Positions 1 through 12,839 are shown, counted from the stretch's first letter. The stretch is 64,000 bases of DNA from Nymphaea colorata (GCF_008831285.2 NC_045146.1:18243289-18307288); one strand, 5' to 3'. Numbers and translations are program-made. The notes: generated from the letters alone by a model not told the origin.

Positions 1-516
1 ACGATGCTGGCAGGCGTGCTGAACGATCTGCTGGTTGTTGCAGTGGGAGAGGAAGAGCTGGTGAGCACCAAGCCCGCGCCATAGAGTGATGAACAATTTC
101 CGAACTCCATCGCGGACCCTTTGGCCGCCAAGCAGCTGTTAAGAAAGCTTGTGTACCCATCGGCCGGGTTGGACGGAAGAAGTTGATGCAGGCCGGAGAC
201 AGGAAGCCGGCCGGCGTCCATGGCCCTGAGCCACTGACTATCGCTGCCTCTCATGAGGGGAGGAAAAGTAGGAGGCAGTGAAACTTGCACCACAAAAGGG
301 TCCGGTGCAACTCTTGATGTCTCTTGGGCCAGTGCATCGCAGAATGCTCTGTGTGTCGTGAAGCTGTCTTTTCTGTATATGATGAAGAATATATCGCATC
401 ACGTTATTAAGGAGAAGAGAATGATGAACACCGTATACCAATTTCAATCTACTAGGAGAAACTTTAATTTCAAAGTGCATATGATTATGCAACAAAAACA
501 CATGTTTTATTATCTT

Positions 517-570
<54 letters not shown>

Positions 571-1889
571 AACGATTATGAATAAAACAAATGAGAAAAA
601 TGTGATTGATATTTTTGTTATGGAGTATTAGTCTACATCATTTTTTCATTGTTTTCAATCATTCATTTAGTTTAAATGGATGGTGTTGGTTAGATGACAG
701 GGTGATTCTTCGTAATAGTTATCATTCTCTCACTATATAAGAATTGATATGCCATTACTGATACCAACATAATCCAAGACCTCCATGAGTGTGGAGAATG
801 TAGGGGCCTTCGGTCTTTCGGGCTCCAAGAAGAATCATGAGTGTGGAGAATGTAGGGGCCTTCGGCTCTTTCGGGCTCCATGAATCGTAATCCTTTGGCT
901 CAGCCAAAAGACTATGGTAGAGAACAATATGCATGAAGAAAAATACATGGTATCACTGACCTGGAGAACTGTGTGCCGCAGTCACACCTGTATTCTTTGG
1001 TTCCACAAGTCTTAGAATGTGCCTTCCAATCAGACTGAACTGCATACCTCTTCGAGCATTTCTCACACTTCCATTTCTTATCCCCATGCTTTCTACAGTA
1101 GTGCTTCTTGATCCCCGTGAGGTCACCAAGCGCCCTAGTGGGGTCATGGTGCACGCAGCTCTTCTCCGGGCACACGTACACTCTCTTCCTCAACTCCTTG
1201 CTGCTTCTCTGCCGGAGCTTCCATGGCAGGTTATGGCCGCGCCGGTGGAGCTGCAGGTTCTGGTCTCTCTGGAAGCCCTTGCCGCAGATCTCGCAGACAA
1301 ACCGGTTCGTAGCCATGAGAGTCTTCGGCGACAAGGCAACCACCTCCGCCTCAGGGTCTGTGATATAGCACACGAGAGTTTGCAATTTTTAGAACAAAGT
1401 TTTGGTATAAGATTCATTCTGTGTGCACAGATGTCTATGGGTTGAGGTTTCTAAGCTATGAAGGCTGCAACTATTTATGGCATGTCCATTTAATGCTAAA
1501 ACCATATTAAAAGCCAAATTTTGGTATCAAAATAAGTTTTATTAACTAGTTTTGATGCTAAAAGTTTAATCATCATGGCTATATATCAAAATAAGTTCGA
1601 TTAACTAGTTTTGAAGCTAAAAGTTTGTTCATCATAGTTATATATCAAAATAAGTCCTTAATTAGTTTTGATGCTGAAAGTTTGTTCATCATAGCTATAT
1701 ATCAAAATAAGTTCTTAACTAGTTTCGATGCCAAAAGTCTGATCATCATGGCCTATATGAGAGAGAGAGAAAGAGAGAGAGAAAGCAAACGAAATTTTAA
1801 AGAAAAACAAAGTATAATTATTACATTGGTCGGCTTGGTAAATGACCTGAGCTCACCGGAACATGAGCTGTTTGGGTGTTTCCGTTCGT

Positions 1890-1936
<47 letters not shown>

Positions 1937-2121
1937 CCTATCTACATAGGAGATTTTTAGGAGGTAGATGAGGGAAGAAGATTACTGCCTGGAGTGCCTG
2001 GAAGATTTCTCTTCCTCTTGACCGTGCCCTGCTGCTGCGGATTGCTCGTATAAGCAGCAATCTCCGGAGCAAATCCACACATTGAAGACGACAAAGCACT
2101 CTGCAGTTCTTCCCTCGACAT
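1..2121 (-). CDS. INDETERMINATE-domain (IDD) C2H2 zinc-finger transcription factor, 3' end cut by window
   Basis: Nuclear transcription factor of the plant-specific IDD/BIRD family. Exons on the minus strand: 2121-1986 (or -1989), 1357-961 and 372-1. The last one is open at the window edge. The first in-frame ATG is at 2121; upstream the frame closes with a stop. Exon 1 gives a short N-terminus, a KRKR nuclear-localisation motif and NLPGTP. Exon 2 has the family signature LSPKTLMATNRF, then zinc finger 1 (CEIC...H...H), finger 2 (CPEKSC...H...H) and finger 3 (CEKC...H...C). Finger 4 (CDCGTQFSR / KDSFTTHRAFC) is split over the exon 2-3 junction exactly where other IDD genes carry an intron. 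Exon 3 continues into a Ser/Pro-rich C-terminal region without a stop. Splice sites: exon 2 donor AG|GTCAGT, exon 3 acceptor ATACAG. The exon 1 donor is ambiguous (see findings). The IDD subgroup cannot be assigned without the C-terminus. Family assignment is secure. Confidence 0.94.
519..567. repeat. (TA)n microsatellite, about 24 units
   Basis: Uninterrupted alternating TA visible directly, inside IDD intron 2. Confidence 0.95.
784..885. repeat. Tandem duplication of a ~52-bp unit
   Basis: Both copies carry catgagtgtggagaatgtag followed by gggccttcgg and end in tttcgggctcca. Copy 1 begins at 784 and copy 2 at 836. They differ by a few bases and small indels. The unit lies in IDD intron 2. 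Confidence 0.9.
1527..1759. repeat. Minisatellite, about four ~58-bp units
   Basis: Units start at 1527, 1586, 1645 and 1702, each opening with tcaaaataagt, then a (t)taactagttt(t/c)gatgc core, and ending near catcatggctatata. Copies diverge by several substitutions. The array lies in IDD intron 1 and runs into a GA-rich tract. Confidence 0.9.
1893..1933. repeat. (TC)n microsatellite, about 20 units
   Basis: Direct (TC)n run in IDD intron 1, about 50 bp downstream (in gene sense) of the exon 1 donor. Confidence 0.95.
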
Positions 2122-3185
2122 CCCTCCACCTTCAAAAGGTTTTCCAGCCAAGGTTGGGAGGTTCTCTAATGGCCGCCGCCACCATCAATCAACACAAGAA
2201 ACAGAAGGAAAGAAAAACACCTAACATTATCAGACACTGCAATTTTAATCCTCAAGATCAATGCACGCTATATGATAACCAAGCAGCATAAATACAATAG
2301 CAGCCAAAAGATCACTGCCTTCAACTTCTCCGATTGCTTGGAAACCGGACAAACAGAAGTGCGGTGAATTGACGTAGAAAAACCAGTAAGTCAAATGGGC
2401 ATGCCCATGAAGTGCTTTTATACCTTGTCTTTTGGCACCTCCTCTGCTACTACGATTATTGCTTTTGGTTTCTTCCGACTGTCTGAATAGAGAGAGAGAA
2501 GTGGAGATGAAGTCTTAACACCAAGGAGGATGATGATGATCATGAGATGGGTAGCAATCCATCTACTCTTTAATACTATATAATATGTGATTTCCACATA
2601 AACTAAGCTTTTTTTTAATGGTTTGCTCTTTGGTTTTGATGCCAATATCATTTTATATACTTCTTTTGCCTTTTTAATATGAATTGATGTGCATATGTGC
2701 ATGGTATTCCCAACGAAATGTCCAAACAGCAAAAGGACAGGCATAACGTGACTCCCCTCCCCATAATTCTATACTGCAAACGAATGCAATATAATCGGCC
2801 AAGAATAGGAATCATCTCGGTTTAGTGTGTAGATCAAGGTAGCCCAGCTGGGTCTAAACCACGAACCAATCAGAGGTATGTTTGAGCTCAATTCATTAAT
2901 TTATTTGATTAGCTCGAACTCTGTGCATGCTCATCTTGAACTTACTAACCCAGGCTTGGCGCCGAGCTTAGACGAGCCTGCACCACCGGATAATATAAGC
3001 ACTATTTGAGCTCAAACTGGTCTCGATTAGCTCATGAGTACTTCATATCAATTCAGAATGTTTTCATACTCAAACGATTTCGTTGGGGATGTTAATGGGT
3101 CAGAAACATCTAATCACCAACCTAGGATTGAATTAGTTTAATCTAATCTATTCAAGGAAAATGAGTCTTATGATCCTCAAGTGGG

Positions 3186-3490
3186 TGTTTGGCAATAATA
3201 ATAAGTTGTTACTATTTCATGAATTTGCTTCAAAAAATTAATCGATTTATGAAATACGATGACATTTAAATGAATTTATCTCATTCCTTGGGATAGATTC
3301 ACAGGATGGTACCAAACTGTTAACATTACCAAACGATCCCTAAGGGCCCATTTGGTAAAAGAAATAATTTGTAATTGTTCTATGAATATGTCCTAAACAT
3401 TGTCATTGATTCATTAATCACTTAAGACCTCAATGTTTAAACCATATTCATGAAAAAGTTATAAACTGTTTTCAAACGGCCCCTAAAGAG
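3186..3490. mobile_element. Two adjacent MITE-like elements
   Basis: The first runs from about 3186 (gggtgtttggcaataataat) to 3341 (attaccaaacgatccc). The second runs from about 3348 (gggcccatttggtaaaag) to 3486 (ctgttttcaaacggccc). Each has imperfect terminal inverted repeats built on a G-rich end followed by TTTGG. Similar text recurs at 40195-40375 and 58267-58398. No clean target duplication was found, so the superfamily is not assigned. Confidence 0.5.
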
Positions 3491-4919
3491 ACGCATTTCA
3501 AATATGGTTAAGTGGCTGAACCAGATAGGGCAGGTTCGGGCCCAATTATACGTGAAGTTCATATCTTACCCTCGTTAGGTCCAGATTCAGTTTAAAAAAT
3601 TTAACTCCATAATTGAGTCAAATCAAAGGTTCAATTGATCAGTGATCGGATCTGGCAAATAAAATTGCTCATCAATGGGCTTTGTTTGACAAGAAAATCA
3701 ATTTTCACATCTTAGTTTTTTATCATATTGATAAGTGACCCAGTTGCATTTAACTAATTATGAGAGGGGGCGTCAATCTCAAGTGGGTCCTGCCGTCCTG
3801 TTTTCATGGACCTGACCCCAATCATCAAATGAGTAAATAATATATAAAAAAAAGAGAGGTCCGGACCGGTGATGCTGGTAAACGAGACACTTGTCTACGC
3901 GTATTATCATGTGCTCCTTCCGCGTCGACTGTCAGTTTTTTTTTTTTTTTTTGGGGGGGAACAATTCCTTCCTTCCCATTTTAGCAATTTTTTTAGCATT
4001 TTGCTCTCTTTTTTTTCTAATTTAAGCTGAGAACTTAGTAGAAGACGGTTAACTCTAAATAAAAACACGTTTTTTTCAACCGATTTTTTGAATAAAAAAT
4101 AAAATGGCATCAATGATTATAAAAGTAGCATATAAAGGTGCAAATACTTGGTGTTTGGTTTATCGATTCAAGTGAGAAGCTCCAACTGAGCTCCTTTTCA
4201 TCACAAGCTGAGCCACAATCCATTTTGTCAGCATTCTTTTGTTCGTGTACTGTTTGTAGTAATGCACAAGAGAGGGAGAGATATAAGTCATAGTGGGCAA
4301 ACTCGGACTTGGATCAGCTGAAGACTCGGTCACTAGGTCAAGGAGTTGATCTCATGACTCGGCTGAGCTAGGTCATAACTTGTATAATGCATTTTTGTTA
4401 CAAATAAATGAAGAAAGTAAGTTTGTCAACACTTTATGTTTGATTTTTTCATTTACTAAAGCACAATAACTGTTGTATAAGTATTTGCATATATTCAATA
4501 AAGTTCACAATTCAAAAAATAACGATCCTACTCAGCTCGAGAGACTCGCGACCCGGATCGGTGAGCATGCCAACTACATGTGAGAGCAGTTAATACACAG
4601 AATGGATCGGATTTTGCAAATCTAGATATGATCTGGACTCCAATATTTACTGCATTTCCAAAAAACTGAGAAATGGAAAAATAAGAAAATGTGAGATTCT
4701 AGAAATGCCAGAGAGTAGATGGACTATGTTGAAAAATCGACAAAGACATCCTTTAATTAAATGACCAGCAGGTGAAGACGCTGGCGTAGGGAGTAGTGAG
4801 CTTGAGAATAGGGAAGCCGTGAAGGGCCGAAGGGGAGAGACTGATCAGAGGACGCGTGAATTTTTCGGTCACAGTGTCCGCCTCTGCAGTCAGAAGATGT
4901 ATGTCTCCTCCACATGCAT

Positions 4920-4942
4920 TATATATATATATATATATATAG

Positions 4943-4991
<49 letters not shown>

Positions 4992-4992
4992 A
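4920..4992. repeat. Compound (TA)n-(GA)n microsatellite
   Basis: (TA)n with one interruption to 4969, followed directly by (GA)n to 4992. Confidence 0.95.
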
Positions 4993-6219
4993 GTTGGTCC
5001 AATTATGTCAAACTATAAGCTTGTTCTTTTCCAAAAAAGAAGCACGAATGACTTGAAACTGTTTGGATGGATACAACTTTTAACATGTCAACGGAATTTA
5101 TAAATGGGAAATCTCACTTTTGAAGCCTTATGAACTTAGATAGATCGGCACACTGAGTAGAAATGCATACATACAATGCATGTATTATATTATATGAATT
5201 CTTAAGCTTAATTTAGGCTTAATCACATATGTAGTTAGTTCTGTGAACCAGTACAATTGCTCATTGTGTTTGAAATATAAATGCAGAAAGAAAGATAGAC
5301 TATTGGTTTTCGGTTTGTTTATTGAGAAAAGTGTGTCGTCTTATGGTGAAGTGGTTTGTGACGCTAGAGTTTCTTTTCCCTTTGTATTTTTTGAAGGTCC
5401 CCGACCGCATCCGACGGCGTCCAACTCACTAGATTCCTTTCCAAATTCCAACTTATGCTCCCTCTCTGTGGATTGCGCGTTTTGATTGAATTTTTTTTAC
5501 TATTTCAAATCCAATGCGTAAGTTTCCAAAGTTTATTCTTGCTCTTAGTGTGCTTGATGAGTTTATTCCTGACATTTTCCACTTTTTTTAATTAAACTTC
5601 ATCATCTGTCGGACATGTTCCTTATTTTGACCATGCAAAACGAGTTTACATATATTATATATATGTGTGTTCTCACCTTGTTGTACCAATCAGTGTTAAA
5701 AGAATTGTCCTCAATTGGCTCCACCAGCCTCACAAAATTAGTTTAATATATATGTTAATGTTTTGATATATTTGATTGTTATACATATAAGTGCATCAAA
5801 GAAATTAAAGGTATTAAAGGAGTGCCTCCGTCAAAAAAAAATTTTGGATCTGCTACTGCTGAATAGGTGATTTTCATTTAATCCATGGCCGATGCAAGAG
5901 GAACACTTATTATTTTTTATTTTATAAGGTTTTTGAATGTTTTTTGTGTTGATTAATCGTTATATTTTGTTGGTTTCTTAAGAAATAAATATTTAACATT
6001 TTTTTATTGACAACCAATTCAGTTAAATGTGTGAGCCGATAGTTTGGCCAATTCAACTCATCTACCGATTATTGTCGATCAGCTATTGAGAGTTGGTTCT
6101 TGTTTTGTTACAAATATGCAACAAATATGCAACTTATGTGTTCGGTATGACTATTATCTTTTTTGCAACATGTCCCAAAGAACACCGTGCATATTACATT
6201 AAATATATAAGTGTGAATG

Positions 6220-6245
6220 TGTATATATATATATATATATATATA
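6220..6245. repeat. (TA)n microsatellite
   Basis: About 13 TA units read directly from the sequence. Confidence 0.9.
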
Positions 6246-8366
6246 GTCCGTACGTCACGGGCATGAGAAGTTAAGCTTCTTACAGTGCGAGGAGTGACTT
6301 GTTTGTGTACGAACCGGCAATCGCTTCTCTCCCCAACTCCCAAGTCCTGCCTTTTTGGATTTTCCTTTGGACTACTTCTGAGTTTTTTCTTCCTTTTCGG
6401 ATTTGTTTTAGTTTTTGTTCGCCAATGTTTTGCCGAATAATGGAGAAATAATCGAGTAAGCACTAACAATTTAGAACTAAAACACATTTATAAACCATTT
6501 GCTAATTTAAAGTCATGCGTCGTAGCTTTTATGTTTAGCATTTATTAAAATTTAAATATCATAAATTAAATGAAACCCATTGTCTCGCCGGAAGCTGACC
6601 GGCTGATCTCCAGATGACTTTCACTGAGACCAATCCAATATCAAGTTCCAAGAAAGCCAACTATGCTTTTCACAAACTAATCTACACAAAAAAGAGAGAA
6701 AAAAAAAACATACGAAAGAAAAAGTCTACCCACTTTTGTCCACCTAGTTTTTTGTGTTCCTCATCTTATTCTTATTGTCTCAATTAAGGCAGAAAAGGGC
6801 ATAATTTTCTTGTCATTTAAGTATCTTTATTCTAAATTAAGTTAAATTATTTTAAATTCACGTCAAAAAGAAAGTTGATATAAGCCTAGCGTAAAAATAT
6901 GAATTCGCTAATACACCGTATCAATCAGCAAACTGATACGATACTGATACTGACAAAACACTTCCAATACAATGAAGATCATTCTGAGTTTTTTTAAGCT
7001 TAGAAATGGGTGCTAAGTACTTGGGGGGAAAAAACAACTGGAAAGGTTTTCAAAAAGACAAATCCTCAACAATAAGTAGGATCATTTATAGTCTAATCAT
7101 AGGCTAAAAGAAAATGAAACAAACCAAATCTCCTAATCTGATATTAGTGCCATTTGATCCAGTTCTAGACAGCATATACTGAGGCAAGTAGGACTTCTTG
7201 GGCCAGGACAGCAAAATGCCAGAAATAAATCAGAATGATTCTTTTGGATATGATGTGCCTTTCACCTGTCCTGGATCAAGACGAGGTTGTGAGGACACTT
7301 TAATGTTTGCGAATGAAGTTCAAGGATAGAGACCAACATTCTCAGCAACAACTTTGCGCAGGAATCGTTTTGTGAGATGCCATAACCAAGCTGTATCAGC
7401 CATACCAAAGTGTGAGCCGGTCCATTTCAAATTTTCAATTAAAAAAATACCAAAGAGGCTTTTAGTCAATCAAGGTGAACTGGTCTATTTTGATTTGTTC
7501 CGTTATGAAAATTAAAACATAAATCATTAAGAACCAAAAAGCCACGAGAAAGCAAAAGTTGATCAGCGTCTCTTGTATAAGCAAGTGACTAATGTGTCAT
7601 GCATCAGCCACAATGCAGGCTACATTTGGTTACTAGTGGTCGAGAGAAGGCTAGAGATAGATCAGTGGAGAAAACATTCTGAAGTTGTTATAGCCTAGAA
7701 TTAGACCTTTGAGGGAGTGTCCTAAGCTTGCAGCATGGACAAATAATGCATTGGGCATGTGCAGGATGAATTACTGAATAGCAAACTGGTTCCATGGGAT
7801 GGAAGTAAAGCAGTAAATTGTACCGATTAACTCTTTGATTGAATCAGCATGAGGCACATACCAAGCTTGTCTTGACCCTGTTAAGTAAGCTACTGACCTG
7901 ACTTGGTAAAGATTAACAGGCCGATGAGACACAGGTTATGTTAGTTCAGCAAAATAGATCAAAGTCAGAAACATCAAGTTCATCTTTCTTTGATCTTTGC
8001 TATGCAGATGCTGAACTAACACAGCATTACTCTCTTGTGGATAGTAGCACGACCAACGTCTGGTACCATCTAACTTGTGCCCACCTGACAATACTAGGAG
8101 ATGAATGGTAGACGAAAGCATTTTAAATGTAAATATATTAGATACTTGGCTTACCAATTGTTTGGCTGCTGCAGCAAAATTACAAAAGAGTGCAGGTTAG
8201 GTGAAGGGCCAATATGAGTACATGATTGCCGGTTAATTGACATGGTGCTCTATACTAAACTGCCAGCATGGAACGGTTCAAACAATTCTCTTGGGGGTGT
8301 TCCATTTGATCAAAAATGGGAGTAACCATGCTCATGAAAGGGCATCTAGATATACAAAAATCAATC

Positions 8367-11260
8367 TTAATCAATCTCTGTACAGTCCTCAACCACATTG
8401 GTATCTGAAGCACGAATGCTTCTTGAGCGTAATTCTTCAATATCTACCAGCAATAATGGATCACATGCAACTCTATTTGGAACCAGAATCTTTGGGCAAC
8501 CTGTGGAAAAGAATATTGAATTATATTCTATGACAAATAGACATACAACACAGGAATAAAAGATCCATACCTGCTACAGGGCACTTCAACTGCTTATTGT
8601 GTTTCATGTAGTGCATTATTGCCTTCTTTTCATATATATGCTTGCAATCCATGCTGAAACAAAAGATAATATCAATCCTTTTAAACAATCATTCCAAGCA
8701 AATCCACTAAACCAAAATGTATATAAGCTCATAGTTATTTTGTTTATCGTTTTCTCTACAGACTGCTTGGGATATTATATTTTATCACTTCTCAAACGTA
8801 CATGAAAATGATGGCAACATTGCTATATCACCATCCCCCAATAACCAAATGACATTTTGAAATAGCTAGCACTTGTTGGAAACTTGGTGGTCTTGATATG
8901 ATAAAAGCAGTCAGGTACATTTAAGATTAAAATCCTAATAAAGGAATATCCTAAGGAGGAGACATGTCCCATCCAGTCTCCTTTCGCCTGGATTTTCCAG
9001 TTTGCAGCGACTCGACCTGATGACCCGTCAGCTATTTGGAAATCCAAAGGATATTCATGATCCTGGCTAAATTGTACACACTCTTACATGGATACCATCT
9101 CATGTTACAGAAGATCCATAAGCCGTTACACATCATAAAAAAGCTGTAGTTAATGCTTCACGTATTAGGATGTTGTCACGTGAACACATTTACATTAAAG
9201 TGTGAGTGCATACTTATATGCATATGCAGATACATAAAAGAAAGATAATCCTGTTAATGAGAGCCGCAAATAACCCGAGTTACCATCCCACTACTACTGC
9301 AAATTAGGGGAAGGACAGAGGCTAAGAGATGGATTTCCAGGAGGTGGCAGCAGAGAAGAATACATATACTATGAAACTTATAATCAAGACACAATCACAT
9401 ATACATATTCTCCCGTGCCATTACTGCAAAAGCTTTTGCTAAATAGTTTGCTCAACAATAGCTATAACTTATTTCATCTATCCTAGAATTTCTCACTCAC
9501 AAACTAGTTCTGCAAGCAAAATTCCAAGGCATATTAAAGTTTGAATGAGGTGCTGCTGCTACTCTGTGATTTTTATAATTCATGTTTCATCCAGCTATGC
9601 AGTGGTCTGTGCAAAAGCAAGCATATGTTATTGACTGGTGTCTAATATATATGTCAGTATTAGTAATATTCCAAGCATGAGTTGCCTACCTGCGAACAGG
9701 ATTATCCAGTTCACCGACTGGCTTTCCAGAGATAGGACATCGGGTGTTCAAAAGATTACACTGAGTGCTGGTCATTACAATTTCCTCCTGCTCGTCCCCC
9801 GGCATTGGTTGGCCTGCATGGTGAACATTCTACAGAAAGTGACACTTTAGTTATTGGAATGGCGAAATTAAGCATTCAATGCACAAACATGCGAGAGAAG
9901 TAAATAAGTAAATTCATGGGTCGTCCACTCAACAGTTTTCTGTGCATTAGTGAGACCATCCGAGCCAAAATTTCGAATATTAACAGGAAAGGACAAATCG
10001 GTGCATGCTGAAACTTGATTTGTCTTTCTATCTTATATAAATTATTTCATTTCCTGATTGTTACTACTAGGGAAGAAAGGATTGCAAAGGAGAAGGTGCT
10101 CCACGCTAACACTTAGTTAGAACGCAAACAAGTAGGATATGTTATCGGGATTTTGTTTTACTCGGCTGTACCAAATATTATCTATCTCCGGTTTCCATGT
10201 GTTTGGGTCATTCGAATCTGAATCCAAATCATTACATCCTTGCATTTTCTAATATTGCAAATGTTGACACTCCCACATCTTGAGTTCATATTCTTCAATA
10301 GCCTCTGGTGACTGCTCTTGGAAGCATGCAAATGGAAAGGCCATCAACTTACAAGGAGGGCACCCATATTTTTCTTTGGTAATTCAGTTTTAAACACATA
10401 TTTGAACCAATGAAAGAATGCAGAATGATTGTGCAATTAATCCCAGTAAGACGGGACATTACTGCAAAAATAATGAAGTGTTACACTGAACAGTGACCAA
10501 TTAAGAAAGGATCCCTAGAAAACTATACCCAGATTGCCTCCTTGAACTGCCGGAAAAGGGGATGGTTCTGTGGCTGAGAAGTTGACTGGCTCTTGAATCG
10601 GGCAATCCCTTCTTCTATTAGCTTGCCAAAATCCGTTAGCTTCTCAACATCACAACAACAACAGGACAAGAAAATCCTCTAAGCCAAACATGCCTTGATA
10701 AAAGCCAGCAACAAGGACAGAAAGCGCGCAAAAAAGAGAGCAAATAAGAGAAGGAACAACCGAAGAACCTCATTATTGGACGGCGGAACATAAGTCGCGC
10801 CAATTTGTTGAATGGCTGAAGAGAAGCACGAGACTTCATCGAAAGCCGCTAACAATTCGAGAGCGGCACCTTCAATTTCTTTAACCTGCAAGAGTACTTG
10901 AATCGAATGCATCAAAATGACCCACCAACCTGTAGTTTTTCCATGATGTTTTTCTAAGAACTGCCCATCAAAGAAGCTGACAGAGAAAAGCCGTAGAAGC
11001 TCTCGAAGAGAGAGATGAGGAAGAGGTTAAAGTGAGTGAACCTGATCGAACTGCTTGTCCCTCTCCAGGTCCACTGCGATCCCTTTGAGTACCGAGAAGG
11101 CCTTCCTTATATCCTGATTGAGGTTGAAAAAAGAGAATGAAACCATGTATGGCGAATTTATGAGAACTATAAATGGAGAGGAAAGAAAGGTCCTTACTGT
11201 AATCAGAGATTGGTTATCGTCGTAGAGAGTGGAAACCACGATTTCCATTCTTCCGGCCAT
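8367..11260 (-). CDS. HPY2: E3 SUMO-protein ligase MMS21/HPY2 (NSE2 subunit of SMC5/6 complex)
   Basis: Nuclear SUMO E3 ligase acting with the SMC5/6 complex in DNA repair, and in plants in meristem and cell-cycle control. Seven exons on the minus strand: 11260-11198, 11113-11042, 10885-10769, 10639-10529, 9829-9690, 8653-8571 and 8500-8367. All junctions are GT-AG and in frame, giving 239 aa plus TAA; I recall the Arabidopsis protein as about 250 aa. The N-terminal half is helical (DIRKAFSVLKGIAVDLER), the part that binds SMC5 in homologues. It is followed by FRQFKEAIWNVHHAGQPMPG, a plant HPY2 signature. The SP-RING is complete: CPISGKPV, then MDCKHIYEKKAIMHYM with the Cys and His ligands, then KCPVAGCPK. 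The C-terminus is acidic. ATG 11260 lies just downstream (in gene sense) of a GA/CT-rich leader; a second in-frame ATG at codon 5 is the alternative. It is divergent from the exonuclease gene at 12840. Confidence 0.94.
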
Positions 11261-12839
11261 CTCTCTCTCTGTGTGTCTCGTCCTTCAAAATGAAAAATAT
11301 GGAGGCAAAAGGAATTGCCCGCCCGTTTTAGGTAGGGCTTGCCGGGAACCTGAACGGTTTCAGTTTTCTTTTTTATGGCTAAAAGGAGTTAAATTTAAAT
11401 TTGACTTAGCATACATGGAGGTACTCAAATTATTTTCTTTGGCCTTGTTATTACATGACGATATATGAATAATATGTGTGATAAGTATGGGAAAAACATG
11501 TCTCAAATCTACCACTAGTATTATGTAGGTTGAAAATTTTTTGGGAGTTATTGAGAAGTGTAGTGAAGATATAGCCTTAAATCTTTGTTTTTTTAAAAAA
11601 AAAAAGCTTACTAGTTCTCCCTCCTTCCAAGAAGTACACTGACTTTTCGCTTTCGCAAGAAGCAGTGTGCACGTAAACCACACCCCTTTGAGCCTTCTGA
11701 GTTTTTTAAAGTATGCTTTCAAGCTTTCAAAGTTACTTTTTATTTATTAGGACATCCTGGTTTCAAAATTGTTGGGTTTTTTAACATAAAAATCATCTTC
11801 GTGAACCTAATATCATGAAGCACATTCACGGCTGATATATCTTAACTAATATGATAATTTTCTGCATATAGTATGTGTATGTTTTTTGTTCTATATATGT
11901 ATGAGATACACATGTTATGTATACTTGGTATATATAACATTCTATATACACATCCATTGTATAATCTCTGTATATTGTATTAATATGTTTGTGTGAATCG
12001 AACGTTCGTATATATTGGATTTATCTAATATACGGAACTTTTTCGTCGATTCTGTCGAGCAATTCACAAATGAAGCTATGCCAACCAAGTGAAGCTCAGC
12101 CCATTTCGTTGCCCTACTTGTAAACAAGGTTAAGATCTTCCAATTGTTGTCTCTTGGTCCATTAAATTTCCAAGCTGAGTATTTGTATAGGAAAGACAAA
12201 TGTTTAAATGTGTATTGTCTCTTCGTTTCTTTTCTTTCTTTTCTTTTTCATTCATTCATTGCCCTCCTTTTCCCTTAACTTCATCTTAAGAATTACCAAA
12301 GTAAATTTTTTCCATCTCTTCAGACGGTGTCAATTAAGTAGATTGTGCGTACTTGAAGTACATGAATTTGAACCTTTTTTGTTTTCTTCAAATTGGTCTT
12401 TGAAGTAAGATGTACTAGAGTAGACATGAGTTTCTAGAAACTACGAAGTGGGAGTGTGTTAAACTTGACGTGGATGAGCCTATGAACATTCAGTAAATTC
12501 ATTTCGATCGCGTTGCTATTGGTAAGTCTATCGGCGCATGGTTCCGGTTTGCGTGTTACTTCCTTCTTCTTGCTTCAGGTTAAACCTGTCGGCTAACACT
12601 GTCTTTCGGCCAAACAACAACAAAATTTTCAAGAAGACAACATAAACCGTATCAGTGGAAGCCAAGGGCTTGGAGTCCAAAATGCAAGTATCTCCAGAAT
12701 GGAAACATGCGGGATTTACTGTGTCACTTTTCCACTGACGATTTTGGGGGAGAGAGGGAGAGGGGAAGAACAGGAAGAATAAGGGACGCTAAAAAATAAT
12801 GGAGTAGCCACATCCGCTGCCATTTGATTCGTTCCTCAG
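11261..12839. promoter_or_regulatory. Divergent intergenic region between HPY2 and the ERI1-like exonuclease
   Basis: About 1.6 kb separates the two start codons, so both promoters must lie here. It is AT-rich with no coding frame I recognise. No individual promoter element is claimed. Confidence 0.6.

Larger units (their letters stand above)
373..960 (-). other. IDD intron 2 with (TA)n and a 52-bp duplication
   Basis: This is the intron between zinc-finger exons 2 and 3. It contains a (TA)n tract at about 519-567 and two near-identical copies of a ~52-bp unit at 784-835 and 836-885. I see no coding sequence in it. Confidence 0.8.
2122..8366. other. Intergenic region between IDD and HPY2, repeat-rich
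   Basis: No open frame here resembles a known protein. The portion next to 2121 should contain the IDD promoter and 5' UTR. Recognisable contents are MITE-like elements around 3186-3490, possible fold-back sequence around 4294-4575, poly-T/A runs, and (TA)n/(GA)n tracts at 4920-4992 and 6220-6245. The segment from about 6980 to 8366 is less repetitive, but I can assign nothing coding to it. It includes the HPY2 3' UTR. Confidence 0.7.

Noticed and set aside
1017..1445. 142-codon plus-strand frame opposite the IDD zinc-finger exon
   Set aside because: It is an antisense shadow of a conserved, GC-rich coding exon. The minus strand encodes the recognisable zinc fingers.
1957..2151. IDD start at 2151 giving 10 extra N-terminal residues
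   Set aside because: The codon at 2151 is TTG, not ATG. The first in-frame ATG is 2121, and an in-frame stop lies upstream.
4294..4575. Possible fold-back transposon
   Set aside because: The ends share some inverted words (GGCA..CTC, GATCC), but the match is weak and no target duplication was seen, so no separate feature is claimed.
8237..8533. 98-codon plus-strand frame over the HPY2 3' exon
   Set aside because: The minus strand encodes the end of the SP-RING protein with matching splice sites; this frame is a shadow.
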